Notes under the pieces: generated by a model | Told to the model about the DNA's origin: nothing | The model's input: the letters and a program-made list of their open reading frames with translations, nothing else | Databases searched by the model: none | Made by a program: the position numbers and the translations under genes | Part shown: positions 8,484 to 16,466 of the stretch, piece by piece | How positions within the stretch are numbered: the stretch's first letter is position 1 | Layout: each line of letters starts with the position of its first letter | DNA from: Tessaracoccus sp. OH4464_COT-324 | Lineage (GTDB): Bacteria; Actinomycetota; Actinomycetes; Propionibacteriales; Propionibacteriaceae | Direction of reading: 5' to 3' | DNA length: 64,000 bases | Assembly: GCF_003932855.1 (NCBI RefSeq) | Contig: NZ_RQYZ01000005.1 | Span: 1 to 64,000 of the forward strand

Positions 8484-9475
8484 CGTCCAGCCTTTCGGGT
8501 TGTGCGTTTCGCTGCCCGGCTTTCATCCGAGCGCATGACGAATCGTTGGTAGAACACCGAGCACGTGAGCGCGATGATGAACAGAATCACGGAAGCCGCG
8601 CCCGCTATGCCGTAGTTTGAGCGTTTGGTTCCCTCGTTGATGAGAAATGTTGCCATGGTGGTGGTGGCGTTCGCCGGTCCACCCTTGGTAAGAATCCACA
8701 CCATGTCGAACAGTTGGAGGGAACCCACCATCGACAGAAAAACCCAGGTCTTCAGTGTGGGGCCGAGCATCGGTATGGTGATGTGACGCTGGGTCTGCCA
8801 CCAGGAGGCACCGTCGATGGCCGAGGCTTCCAGCACTTCGTCTGGTACGCCTTGCAGCCCGGCGAGGAAGAGGATGATGGCGAGCCCCAGATATTTCCAG
8901 GTCAGGACGATCATCACCGTCCACAGTGCGTAGTCCTGCGTGCCGAGCCAGCCCTGCGGGGGGCCCTGCAATCCGATCGAACTCATCAGCGAGTCGAAGA
9001 CGCCGTACTTCGGCTGCAAGAGCTGGTACCAGACGACGCCCGCAATCACCTCGGCCACGACGTAGGGCACGAAGACGATGGTGCGCAGTACTCCCTGCCC
9101 ACGGATCTTCTGGTTCAGAAGCAGCGCGATCGCCAGTCCGAGAGGTAGTTGCAGCGCTATCGACACGAAGACTATGAAGAAGTTGTGGCCAACGGAACTG
9201 GTGAACACGTCGTTGGTCAGCACTGAGACGTAGTTTTGCAATCCAACGAAATCCACGAGGGGGCCGAAGCCCTTCCAACGGTAGAACGAGAACTCGACTG
9301 CCTTCATGATCGGCCAGGCGATGAATAGCGCGAGGAGGGTCAGCGCGGGGAGGGTGAAAGCCACCACCTCTGCTCCTTTGCGCCAGTCGAGGCGCTTGCC
9401 GGGCTTGCGCCCGCGGGGCAGTTGATCTCTGCGCCGCGGGCTGGCGGTTGTGGTGGCCGCGCGTGCCTGGGTCAC
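8480..9475 (-). CDS. Sugar ABC transporter permease, MalF type
   Basis: 331 aa. A basic, disordered N-terminus of about 35 residues precedes six membrane helices; the EAA loop reads EVLEASAIDGASWWQTQRHI. It pairs with the downstream MalG-type permease to form the membrane channel of a CUT1 importer, here for xylo-oligosaccharides by context. Its start is 2 nt after the stop of the binding-protein gene, showing tight translational coupling. Confidence 0.93.
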   Translation of the reverse strand: MTQARAATTTASPRRRDQLPRGRKPGKRLDWRKGAEVVAFTLPALTLLALFIAWPIMKAVEFSFYRWKGFGPLVDFVGLQNYVSVLTNDVFTSSVGHNFFIVFVSIALQLPLGLAIALLLNQKIRGQGVLRTIVFVPYVVAEVIAGVVWYQLLQPKYGVFDSLMSSIGLQGPPQGWLGTQDYALWTVMIVLTWKYLGLAIILFLAGLQGVPDEVLEASAIDGASWWQTQRHITIPMLGPTLKTWVFLSMVGSLQLFDMVWILTKGGPANATTTMATFLINEGTKRSNYGIAGAASVILFIIALTCSVFYQRFVMRSDESRAAKRTTRKAGR

Positions 9476-9477
9476 GG

Positions 9478-10773
9478 CTACTTCTCCGCGTCCGCAGCGG
9501 CTTGGGTGGCGTCAACGATGTCCTTGGCCGTGGCCTGCCCGGCGAAGACCAGGGCGATGGAGTCGTTCATTGCTCCGCCGATGGATTGGCCGAAGGCGGT
9601 GTCGAAGTAAAGCTGTACGTAGGCGGCCTCATCTCGAATGCGCAGCAGGTCTGCCAGCGCCCGATCCTTGACGGAGTTCGTCGCGGCAGGGTTCGTGGGC
9701 AGGCCCATATCCTTTTCGGCGAAGCCGATCTGCACCTCGTCGCTGAGCAGGAACTTGGCGAAATCGACCGCGACGTCGGGAGCGGATTTCGGCACGGCCC
9801 AGGCGTCTCCGCCTCCCAGTGTGGCGGACGGGTCGCCCTTCCCGCCGGGCACGGCCGGGAATGCGAACCAGCCTGTGTTCTCGCCGAGGCCTTGGTTGTC
9901 CTCCGTCAGGCCTTGCATGACGCCGGGCTCCCAGTGGCCGGCGAGTTCCATGGCTACCTTGCCCGTGGCGAGGAGCCCGGATGCGCTGGTGGGGCCGGCC
10001 TGGGCCAGCGTGGTGAGGAAGCCAGGGTTGAAGGGTTCTGCCTGAACTGCCTTGGCCAAGTCCTCTCCGGCCTTCAGGAAGCAGGGATCGTGGAAATCGA
10101 GGCTGGTGACTGCGTCGGTCAACACGTCCTTGCTGCACTCGCGCAGCACGAAGTAGTACCAGTAGTGCGCGGCGGGCCACTTGTCGCCCGCACCGACCGA
10201 GATCGGGTCGATGCCTGTTGCCTTCAGCTTGTCTACGACCTGGAACATCTCGTCCCAGTTCTGCGGCGTCTTTGTGATTCCAGCCTGCTCGAACAGCTTG
10301 GTGTTGTACCAGAAGCCCACGACTCCGACGGAGTAGGGCAGGCCGTAGGTCCTGCCGTCAACCTGCCAGCCCGCGGCTTTGCCGCCGACCTTGGCGATCT
10401 CCTCCTTTGCCTCATCGGTTAGATCCCTGACGAGGCCCGCCTTCACTTTGCCTGCCAGCTCGCCGCCGCCACGCTCCATGTAGACATCCGGCATGTCACC
10501 GCTTTGCCAAGCGGCCTCCAGCTTCGTGACCATGTCTTCGTGCTGCATGGCATGCACCTCGACCTTGACCCCGGAGTGCTGCCTCTCGAAGTCTCGCGCG
10601 ACTTTGTCGTAGTAGCCCTTGCCCGGCTCGGCGTTCGAGTTGTGCCACCAGACGATCGTCTGTTCGCCGGTGGAGGGCTGGCCGGTGGTTTCCCCTCCGG
10701 CACAGGCGCCGACGAAGAGCGCCGTGGCCAGGGAAGCCGCCGCGAGGAGGCGGCGAGGGAGTTTCTGGATCAT
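9478..10773 (-). CDS. Sugar ABC transporter solute-binding lipoprotein
   Basis: 431 aa. The N-terminus has a basic stretch, a hydrophobic core and a lipobox FVGAC with lipidated Cys24. The rest is a family 1 extracellular solute-binding protein (IVWWHNSNAEPGKGYYDKVARDFE...; SGLLATGKVAMELAGHW; TLGGGDAWAVPKSA). It would capture xylo-oligosaccharides outside the membrane and deliver them to the two permeases. First gene of the minus-strand operon; SD GAAGGGA lies just before the ATG. The exact ligand is inferred from the neighbouring GH3 and GH10 genes. Confidence 0.93.
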   Translation of the reverse strand: MIQKLPRRLLAAASLATALFVGACAGGETTGQPSTGEQTIVWWHNSNAEPGKGYYDKVARDFERQHSGVKVEVHAMQHEDMVTKLEAAWQSGDMPDVYMERGGGELAGKVKAGLVRDLTDEAKEEIAKVGGKAAGWQVDGRTYGLPYSVGVVGFWYNTKLFEQAGITKTPQNWDEMFQVVDKLKATGIDPISVGAGDKWPAAHYWYYFVLRECSKDVLTDAVTSLDFHDPCFLKAGEDLAKAVQAEPFNPGFLTTLAQAGPTSASGLLATGKVAMELAGHWEPGVMQGLTEDNQGLGENTGWFAFPAVPGGKGDPSATLGGGDAWAVPKSAPDVAVDFAKFLLSDEVQIGFAEKDMGLPTNPAATNSVKDRALADLLRIRDEAAYVQLYFDTAFGQSIGGAMNDSIALVFAGQATAKDIVDATQAAADAEK

Positions 10774-10836
10774 CGTTGAGTCCCTTCTGTTCGATGCCGC
10801 ATCGGCGCGGCGTTTCGGTGAAGTTTCGTTGTTCTT

Positions 10837-10882
10837 AGGCTACTCAAACTATTTGTTTAGTCAAGACCCAAATTAAAACTAA
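10837..10882 (-). promoter_or_regulatory. Promoter and possible operator of the xylo-oligosaccharide uptake operon
   Basis: On the minus strand, TTGACT (10864-10859) and TAGCCT (10842-10837) are 16 nt apart. Read on the plus strand, TTAGT (10857-10861) and ACTAA (10878-10882) form 5-bp inverted half-sites of the same type as those in front of the double GH10 gene. CAAACTATTTG (4-bp arms) lies within the promoter spacer. Confidence 0.45.
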
Positions 10883-10937
10883 GTCGTCTCTGCTAGTCAA
10901 AGCCGTTCTGTTGGGTCGTGGGTCGTTGTCCTTCTGC

Positions 10938-10960
10938 TCCGAAACAATTTCGGATACTAT
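10938..10960 (+). promoter_or_regulatory. Palindromic operator and -10 box of the LacI-type regulator
   Basis: TCCGAAACAATTTCGGA (10938-10954) is a perfect inverted repeat with 7-bp arms and 3-nt centre, directly followed by the -10-like TACTAT (10955-10960). The ATG at 10967 is 6 nt further and has no Shine-Dalgarno sequence, so the mRNA is probably leaderless. The CGAAA...TTTCG arms resemble operators of xylanase/xylosidase LacI-type regulators of streptomycetes. Autoregulation is the simplest reading. Confidence 0.6.
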
Positions 10961-10966
10961 GAGTCC

Positions 10967-11995
10967 ATGGCTGACGGGGGAAGGGCAAGCGTCGGGTTGG
11001 CCGAAGTGGCTCGACGAGCCGGGGTCGCAAAGTCCACGGCGTCCAAGGCACTCAATGGGCGTCCGGATGTTTCGGTCGCGGTTCGCGAGCGGGTGCGACG
11101 TGCGGCGAGCGAGTTGGGCTATGTTCGGCGTATTGGTTCGTTGGGGGGCGTGGTGGCCTTCGTGACGGACTCGATGACCACCACGTACACGCTGGAGGTC
11201 ATGCGCGGGGTGGTTTCTGCCGCGACGTGTGAAGGGGTCGGGGTGCTCGCCCAGTGTGCCAAGGTCGATGCCGATTGCCCCGGGGGAGTGCCATTCGAGG
11301 TCGGTTGGCTCGAACGGCTCGTCGCCCTGGGGTGCCTGGGCGTGGTGGTGGTGACCGCGCAGGTAGCGGATGACCAGATTGCGCGGGCGGTGGGACTCGG
11401 GTTGCCGCTGGTGGTTGTGGATCCCGCCAATCCGCTTCCGGGTGAGGTGGTCTGCATTTCCGCGACGAATTGGAACGGGGGAGTGGAGGCGGCGGGGCAC
11501 CTGATTGGCTTAGGGCACGCCCGGGTAGCGTTCCTGCGAGGGCCACGCGAGTCGGTTCCTTCCAATGAACGGATGCAGGGCTACCTTTCTGCGCTGCAGA
11601 TGCATGGTCTGCCAGTGGATGAACGCCTGGTTGTGGGGTCCTCATTCGCCCACGACGACGGACTGCGGGTGGCGCGGGAGCTTCTGGATCTGCCCGAAGG
11701 GGTGCGCCCAACGGCGGTCTTTGCTGCCACTGACGTCACCGCACTGGCTGTTCTGGAAGCGGCGCGCGAGCGGGGGCTGGCCGTTCCGGACGATCTCAGT
11801 GTCGTCGGTTTCGACGACACCTTTCTCGCCGAGCTGTCGACTCCCCGGCTAACAACGGTGCGGCAGCCTTTGGAGGAGATGGGCGCGACCGCGTTGCGGC
11901 AAGTGCTCGCGTTGTCCGCCGGGCGTCCGGCGCTCAGTGGCACGGTACGGCTGCCGACCGAGCTGGTGATCCGCAGCTCGACGCGACCTCTCTAG
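10967..11995 (+). CDS. LacI-family transcriptional regulator
   Basis: 342 aa. An N-terminal LacI HTH (VGLAEVARRAGVAKSTASKALNGRPDVS, about residues 8-35) with hinge helix is followed by a periplasmic-binding-protein-like sensor domain (GVVVVTAQVAD..., ISATNWNGGVEAAGHLI, VVGFDDTFLAELSTPRLTTVRQPLEEMG). It stands between the divergent uptake operon and the GH10 gene, so it likely represses both and is induced by a xylo-oligosaccharide. The palindrome just upstream is its probable own operator. Confidence 0.9.
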   Translation: MADGGRASVGLAEVARRAGVAKSTASKALNGRPDVSVAVRERVRRAASELGYVRRIGSLGGVVAFVTDSMTTTYTLEVMRGVVSAATCEGVGVLAQCAKVDADCPGGVPFEVGWLERLVALGCLGVVVVTAQVADDQIARAVGLGLPLVVVDPANPLPGEVVCISATNWNGGVEAAGHLIGLGHARVAFLRGPRESVPSNERMQGYLSALQMHGLPVDERLVVGSSFAHDDGLRVARELLDLPEGVRPTAVFAATDVTALAVLEAARERGLAVPDDLSVVGFDDTFLAELSTPRLTTVRQPLEEMGATALRQVLALSAGRPALSGTVRLPTELVIRSSTRPL

Positions 11996-12065
11996 GTGTG
12001 CTGCGCAAGCGGCGTTGGGCCCCGATGTGTCAGATTGGCAAGGAGGGGGCGTGTCTTCTTGGTCG

Positions 12066-12105
12066 GGGTACCCGTTGGGGCGTCGTGGTCTACAATTGGT
12101 ACCAA
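12066..12105 (+). promoter_or_regulatory. Control region of the cytoplasmic GH10 gene with two GGTACC palindromes
   Basis: GGGTACCC (12066-12073) and TTGGTACCAA (12096-12105) are perfect palindromes with the same GGTACC core, their centres 31 bp apart (about three helical turns). TACAAT (12091-12096), a good -10 box, abuts the second. The sites could be paired operators. Confidence 0.4.
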
Positions 12106-12130
12106 GGTAAAACAAATACAAGGAGGTGTT

Positions 12131-13384
12131 GTGTACCAGTTCAAACAAGATTGTCCGAAAGCGGATGCGACGCTCGCTCACCGACGCACGGCAAGCCTCG
12201 TTCGACTCGTTGACCGGTTCGGGGCGCCGGTGCCGAACGAGAAGGTGACCTACAGGCAGACCGCGCACGAGTTTGGTTTCGCGGCGACGGCCTTCGAGTT
12301 CCTGCCTCTGGTGGCAGGCCAGCTTTCTGGGGAAGAACTCGAAGCCACTCAGCGGGTGTGTGCGCACTGGTTCTCCACGTTTAACTGGGCAACGCTGCCG
12401 TTCTATTGGGGATGGTACGAGCCGCAGCAGGGCCGAACAGACCGTGAACGCGTGAAGGCGACTGCCCGGTGGCTGCGGTCGAGGGGGGTGCGAGTCAAGG
12501 GCCACCCGCTGGTTTGGCACACCGAAACCGCCAAATGGCTGGATAAGTTGTCCGTGCCCGAGGTAGAGCGAGCGCAGCGGGAACGCATTCGACGCGAGGT
12601 AGCCGACTTCGCTGGCCTGATCGACATGTGGGACGCCATCAACGAGGTGGTGATCATGCCTCATTTCGACAAGTATCCGAACGGTATCACCCGACTGTGT
12701 CGCGAACTGGGGCGCATTGAGACCGTGCGTCTGGCCTTCGACGAGGCGCGCGCCGCCAACCCGAACGCCACGTTGCTGATCAACGACTTCGACCTCAGCT
12801 TCGCCTACGACGCCCTCATCGAGGGCCTGCTCGCGGCGGAAGTGCGAATCGACAGGATCGGACTGCAGACGCACATGCATCAGGGATACCGCGGCGAGGA
12901 GGAAACGCTGGCTGTCATAGAGCGGTTCGCCCGCTACGGCATCCCGCTCCACTTCACCGAGACCACCCTCGTCTCCGGAGAACTCATGCCCTCGCACATC
13001 GTTGACCTGAACGACTGGGTGGTGGATTCTTGGCCTAGCACCGACGAGGGAGAGGCCAGGCAGTCGGCCGAACTGGAGAGGCACATTCGGACGCTCTTCT
13101 CTCACCCTGCGGTTGAGGCCTTCACCTACTGGAACATCTGGGACAGGGGCGCGTGGCTCGGCGCTCCTGCAGGTCTCCTCCGGGCTGATGGTTCCGCCAA
13201 GCCCGCCATGGAGATGCTACATCGGTTGGTCAAGGGCGAATGGTGGACCGAGGAACAACACGCCTACACCGATGCAGACGGAGTGGCTGAACTCTGGGGA
13301 TGGAAGGGGCAATACGTGCTCGAAGTCCGGAGCGAGGAGCGCACCTTCACGCTGGGCGACGAGGTGATGGTCGCGCTCGAATAA
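12131..13384 (+). CDS. Cytoplasmic GH10 endo-beta-1,4-xylanase/xylo-oligosaccharide hydrolase
   Basis: The GTG at 12131 is chosen because AAGGAGGTG ends 2 nt before it; an upstream in-frame extension would lack a ribosome-binding site. The 417-aa product has no signal peptide. The GH10 barrel shows the acid/base Glu172 in WDAINEVV and the nucleophile Glu277 in LHFTETT, plus KGHPLVWH. The last ~60 residues (TDADGVAELWGWKGQYVLEV) resemble a small beta domain. Intracellular GH10 enzymes trim short imported xylo-oligosaccharides, here after ABC uptake. It lies 135 nt after the LacI gene. Confidence 0.88.
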   Translation: MYQFKQDCPKADATLAHRRTASLVRLVDRFGAPVPNEKVTYRQTAHEFGFAATAFEFLPLVAGQLSGEELEATQRVCAHWFSTFNWATLPFYWGWYEPQQGRTDRERVKATARWLRSRGVRVKGHPLVWHTETAKWLDKLSVPEVERAQRERIRREVADFAGLIDMWDAINEVVIMPHFDKYPNGITRLCRELGRIETVRLAFDEARAANPNATLLINDFDLSFAYDALIEGLLAAEVRIDRIGLQTHMHQGYRGEEETLAVIERFARYGIPLHFTETTLVSGELMPSHIVDLNDWVVDSWPSTDEGEARQSAELERHIRTLFSHPAVEAFTYWNIWDRGAWLGAPAGLLRADGSAKPAMEMLHRLVKGEWWTEEQHAYTDADGVAELWGWKGQYVLEVRSEERTFTLGDEVMVALE

Positions 13385-13414
13385 CTCCGGGGATTGCCCT
13401 CCGAATGCTCCACG

Positions 13415-13464
13415 GGCTATGAAGGCTGCTCCCAGCGGACTCGCTAGGTGCAGCCTTCATAGCC
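13415..13464. terminator. Perfect 15-bp inverted repeat between two convergent GH10 genes
   Basis: The 15-nt arms 13415-13429 and 13450-13464 (GGCTATGAAGGCTGC and its exact complement) enclose a 20-nt loop. It begins 31 nt after the stop of the cytoplasmic GH10 gene, which converges with the double GH10 gene. No T-run follows, so an intrinsic terminator is only the likeliest reading. Confidence 0.5.
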
Positions 13465-13617
13465 GTTCTGGGGCCTGGTTCGAAAGCGTTATTAGGGGCC
13501 GTCGGCCGGGACGAATCGGGCTCTCGACGGCCGCATCCCGTTCCGGAACGCCGGTCAAGTTGGCGCGAGCCTTCTTGCCCGCTCCGGTGCCCCGTAGCCT
13601 GACTTTCGCAAGGGGGC

Positions 13618-15834
13618 CTATCCGGTTGTCACGCCAGTCTTGGGCAACTTGGGTTTCACGCTGGGTTTGGGTGATGGGCTCGCCGGGCTGCTCGGCTGCT
13701 TATTCTTAAGCAGCCTCGACAGCAGTTCGTAGTAGCTGGGCTTCCTCTTGTAGTCCGCATCCATCACGGTTGCCGCGCCAGTCCCCTGGAAGAACACCGG
13801 CACCCAGGAGTAGCTGTCGTTGAATCCCCAGACGGTGAAGGACCGGCACTTGCTGACCGCCAGGCAGGCGTCCAGCGTCGCGCCGTAGTAGTCAGCTTGG
13901 GTTTTCAACTGCTGTGGCGTGGGCACGCCGTCTGCGGGCAGCTTCATCCGTACGTCCACCTCGGTGAAAGCAGTCTCCAACCCCAAGGCGTCGAACCGGG
14001 CCAGGTTCTCGCGCATGTCCGCCGGGTAGGGCCGTGCCATGTCGAAATGGGCCTGGGCCGAGAAGCCATGCACGGGTACCCCCTGCGCCAGGAGCTTCTT
14101 GCTCAACTCCAGGTAGGCGTCCGACTTGGGATTGATGCCCTCGACTCCGTAATCGTTGAAGAACAGCTTCGCGTTCGGGTCCGCCTCGTGCGCCCAGCGG
14201 AAGGCGTCGGCGATGGCCTCGGCGCCCAGTTCGCGTAGCCAGATGTTCTCCTTGAGTCGCAGGTTGCCCTTGCCGTCGAAGATCTCATTGGCCACATCCC
14301 ACTGGTGGATCCTGCCTCGATAGCGCCCAACGACGGTCTTGACGTGCTGTTCCAGTTCTGCACGCAGTTCCTGCTTGGTGAGGCCGCCCTCTTCGAGCCA
14401 CTTCGGGTTCTGGCTGTGCCACAGCAGGGTGTGACCACGAACCTGCTGTCCGTGACGCTCAGCGAAGGCGACGATGTCGTCGGCCGGTTGGAAATTGAAC
14501 TGGCCGCGCTTGGGGTGGACGAACTCCCACTTGAGGTGGTTCTCGGGCGTGACCGAGCTGAACTCGCTAGCGAGGATGGTGCGGTAGCGGGCTGAATGGT
14601 AGAAGGGGTTCTTGTAGGGCTGCTGGTCGTGATGGCCGCCGCCCGCGATCGCTGTGCCGATCACCAGCCTGGGTTCGGCTTCTTTACGCAGGGTCTCGGT
14701 TTCCGGCTGTAGACCGCTGCGGGTGGCTTTGGCGTACGCTAGCTCGTCGAGCAGCTTGAAGTAGGCGGCCTTGGGAATCCACTGGTCGTCGAAGATGTTG
14801 GCGTAACCCTCACCGGGGAAGGTGCCTGGCACCCAGGAGTAGGAGTCGGAGAACCCCCACACCGTGAAGCTCGTGCAGGCGGGTTGTTCCAGGCAGGCCC
14901 GCAGGAGCTTGGCGTGCCGGGCTGCGTGCTCGTCGATCTGGGCTTGGGTGGGAAGGGCCTCGTCGGCGATTGGAATGCGCACGTCGGCCTCGGTGATCGC
15001 CACCTTGAGCCCGAGGTCGGCGAAGCGTTGGAGGTTCTTGGGGAGAGACTCGTCGTAGTCGTACTTCAGGCTGAGGTGCGCCTGTGCGCCGAAGCCGTGA
15101 ACGGGGGCCTGTTTAGCCAGTAGTTCCTTCGCCAAGGCGTAGTAGGAGTCGGTCTTCTCGTTGATGCCTTCGGCGTTGTAGTCATTCAGGAAGAGTATGG
15201 CCCCGGGGTCTGCCGCGTGGGCCCATCTGAAGGCGTCGGCGATCAAGGAGACGGGGTCGTCCGAGCAAGCCTTCAGGAATGGGTTGGCTGCGGTGCGTAG
15301 TTTTACTCCACCGTCGTCCCAGGTGTCTTGGAACAGCTCGTTTGCGACATCCCATTCGTAGATCTTGCCTTTGTAACGACCGACGACGGTCTCGATGTGC
15401 TCTTTCAGGGTGTCTCGGGCATCAGTGCAGTTCCACGTGGCGCTCGCCTCGGTCACCCATTTGGGGTTCTGGCTGTGCCACAGAAGGGTGTGGCCACGTA
15501 CCTTTTGATTGTGCTTTGCGGCGAAGTCGACGATGGCGTCAGCGCCGGAGAAGTCGTACCTGGTGGGTTCCGGGTGGATGAGTTCCCACTTCATGTCGTT
15601 CTCGGGCGTGATCGAGTTGAACTGCTGGCTGAGCAGCGTGCGGAACTGGGAGTTTTCCTCGCTGTCCGGCCCGAGCAGGTCACGCTGTCCCCAGACGGCG
15701 GTCCCGATGGCGGGGGTGTCCGGCGCGGCCGCGCGCAGGGAATAGGTGGGTAGATCGGCCGATGCCCACAAGGGGAACTGGGCCAGGATCACCCCGAGCG
15801 CGAGCCCACCGGACAGTTTCTTCAGTAGAGACAT
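13618..15834 (-). CDS. Secreted xylanase with two tandem GH10 catalytic domains
   Basis: 738 aa. A signal peptide (about 1-26, ending ASA) is followed by GH10 domain 1 (about 38-370; acid/base Glu166 in WDVANELF, nucleophile Glu282 in ITEADVR), GH10 domain 2 (about 388-710; Glu517 in WDVANEIF, Glu625 in FTEVDVR) and a Ser/Pro/Lys linker. Both domains keep ITPENDMKWE/VTPENHLKWE and RGHTLLWHSQNPKW, so both should be active endoxylanases. No carbohydrate-binding module is seen. The C-terminus is KLPKTGVTTG-stop: an LPXTG motif without membrane anchor. It supplies the extracellular xylan cleavage for the locus. Confidence 0.93.
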   Translation of the reverse strand: MSLLKKLSGGLALGVILAQFPLWASADLPTYSLRAAAPDTPAIGTAVWGQRDLLGPDSEENSQFRTLLSQQFNSITPENDMKWELIHPEPTRYDFSGADAIVDFAAKHNQKVRGHTLLWHSQNPKWVTEASATWNCTDARDTLKEHIETVVGRYKGKIYEWDVANELFQDTWDDGGVKLRTAANPFLKACSDDPVSLIADAFRWAHAADPGAILFLNDYNAEGINEKTDSYYALAKELLAKQAPVHGFGAQAHLSLKYDYDESLPKNLQRFADLGLKVAITEADVRIPIADEALPTQAQIDEHAARHAKLLRACLEQPACTSFTVWGFSDSYSWVPGTFPGEGYANIFDDQWIPKAAYFKLLDELAYAKATRSGLQPETETLRKEAEPRLVIGTAIAGGGHHDQQPYKNPFYHSARYRTILASEFSSVTPENHLKWEFVHPKRGQFNFQPADDIVAFAERHGQQVRGHTLLWHSQNPKWLEEGGLTKQELRAELEQHVKTVVGRYRGRIHQWDVANEIFDGKGNLRLKENIWLRELGAEAIADAFRWAHEADPNAKLFFNDYGVEGINPKSDAYLELSKKLLAQGVPVHGFSAQAHFDMARPYPADMRENLARFDALGLETAFTEVDVRMKLPADGVPTPQQLKTQADYYGATLDACLAVSKCRSFTVWGFNDSYSWVPVFFQGTGAATVMDADYKRKPSYYELLSRLLKNKQPSSPASPSPKPSVKPKLPKTGVTTG

Positions 15835-15856
15835 CTGTGGCTCCTAGAGATCACTA

Positions 15857-15917
15857 TTAGTCGCGACGTGCAACTAAAGGTAGCCAGGAGGTTACCCGGA
15901 GGGATTGTTCATGTCAA
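15857..15917 (-). promoter_or_regulatory. Promoter and operator-like repeat of the double GH10 gene
   Basis: On the minus strand TTGACA (15917-15912) and TAACCT (15894-15889) are exactly 17 nt apart. Just downstream, where transcription should begin, is a 21-bp imperfect palindrome (15857-15877) with TTAGT and ACTAA ends and 7 of 10 pairs matching. TTAGT...ACTAA ends are also typical of XylR (ROK) operators in Firmicutes, which fits the ROK regulator upstream. Another CAACTAA half-site lies at 15916-15922. Confidence 0.6.
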
Positions 15918-15922
15918 CAACT

Positions 15923-16148
15923 AATTGCCGCGCGTGGACTCTGGTGCTGGGCTGGGCGAGGGGCCTGCCGACCTCGGGCCTCCGGTGAAACGGTTAGTGT
16001 CTGCCTCGAAAGCACTGCTGGGTAGGGGGTGCGGGGTGCGTTGGGCCGACTTCTCGTTAGCTGCCCGCCGTGCGGGAAGCTCCGGTCAAGGTGGGCTGCC
16101 GGGTTGTGTCGGTGCGTCGTGCTCCCGGCATGATCTTCGAAATGCGGC
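15923..16148. other. Intergenic stretch without recognisable feature
   Basis: Between the control region of the double GH10 gene and the end of the DUF952 gene I see no convincing coding frame, RNA or repeat. A 75-codon plus-strand frame here has no family resemblance. Confidence 0.5.
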
Positions 16149-16466
16149 TTAGGCAGCTAGCAATTCCACGGGGACATCCCCGCCGTAGATGTGTGGGAAG
16201 TGCTCAGACTCTGGGTCTTCCGGATCGGTCGGCTCGCGCAGGACGGTGAAATTGGCCGTCGCGAGACGTTCCTCGTTCAGGGTCAAGATGATCACGTCGT
16301 CGCGATCCGGATAGATGAACTCCCGCACTCGCTTCACTTGATCCAGCGAGTCACAGGCGTGCAGAAAACCGACCTCGGCGATCAGCGCGCCGCGGGTGGA
16401 GTTGCGGTACACGCCAGAGGCCAACGCTTCAGCCAAATCCTCGGGCAGGGCGATGTGAAAGATCAT
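16149..16466 (-). CDS. DUF952 family protein
   Basis: 105 aa, the normal length of DUF952. Family features: N-terminal IFHIALPEDLAEAL, the conserved GFLHACDSLDQVKRV region, and EHFPHIYGGDVPVELL at the end. The biochemical role of the family is unknown. The gene stands alone, with no partner in the same direction. A short spaced start (ATG at 16466) follows an AT-rich TAATTACC stretch that may hold the promoter. Confidence 0.8.
   Translation of the reverse strand: MIFHIALPEDLAEALASGVYRNSTRGALIAEVGFLHACDSLDQVKRVREFIYPDRDDVIILTLNEERLATANFTVLREPTDPEDPESEHFPHIYGGDVPVELLAA

Noticed and set aside
13540-13617. Frameshifted membrane anchor after LPKTG of the double GH10 gene
   Set aside because: All three frames after the stop were read; none contains a hydrophobic stretch, so a simple frameshift does not explain the missing anchor.
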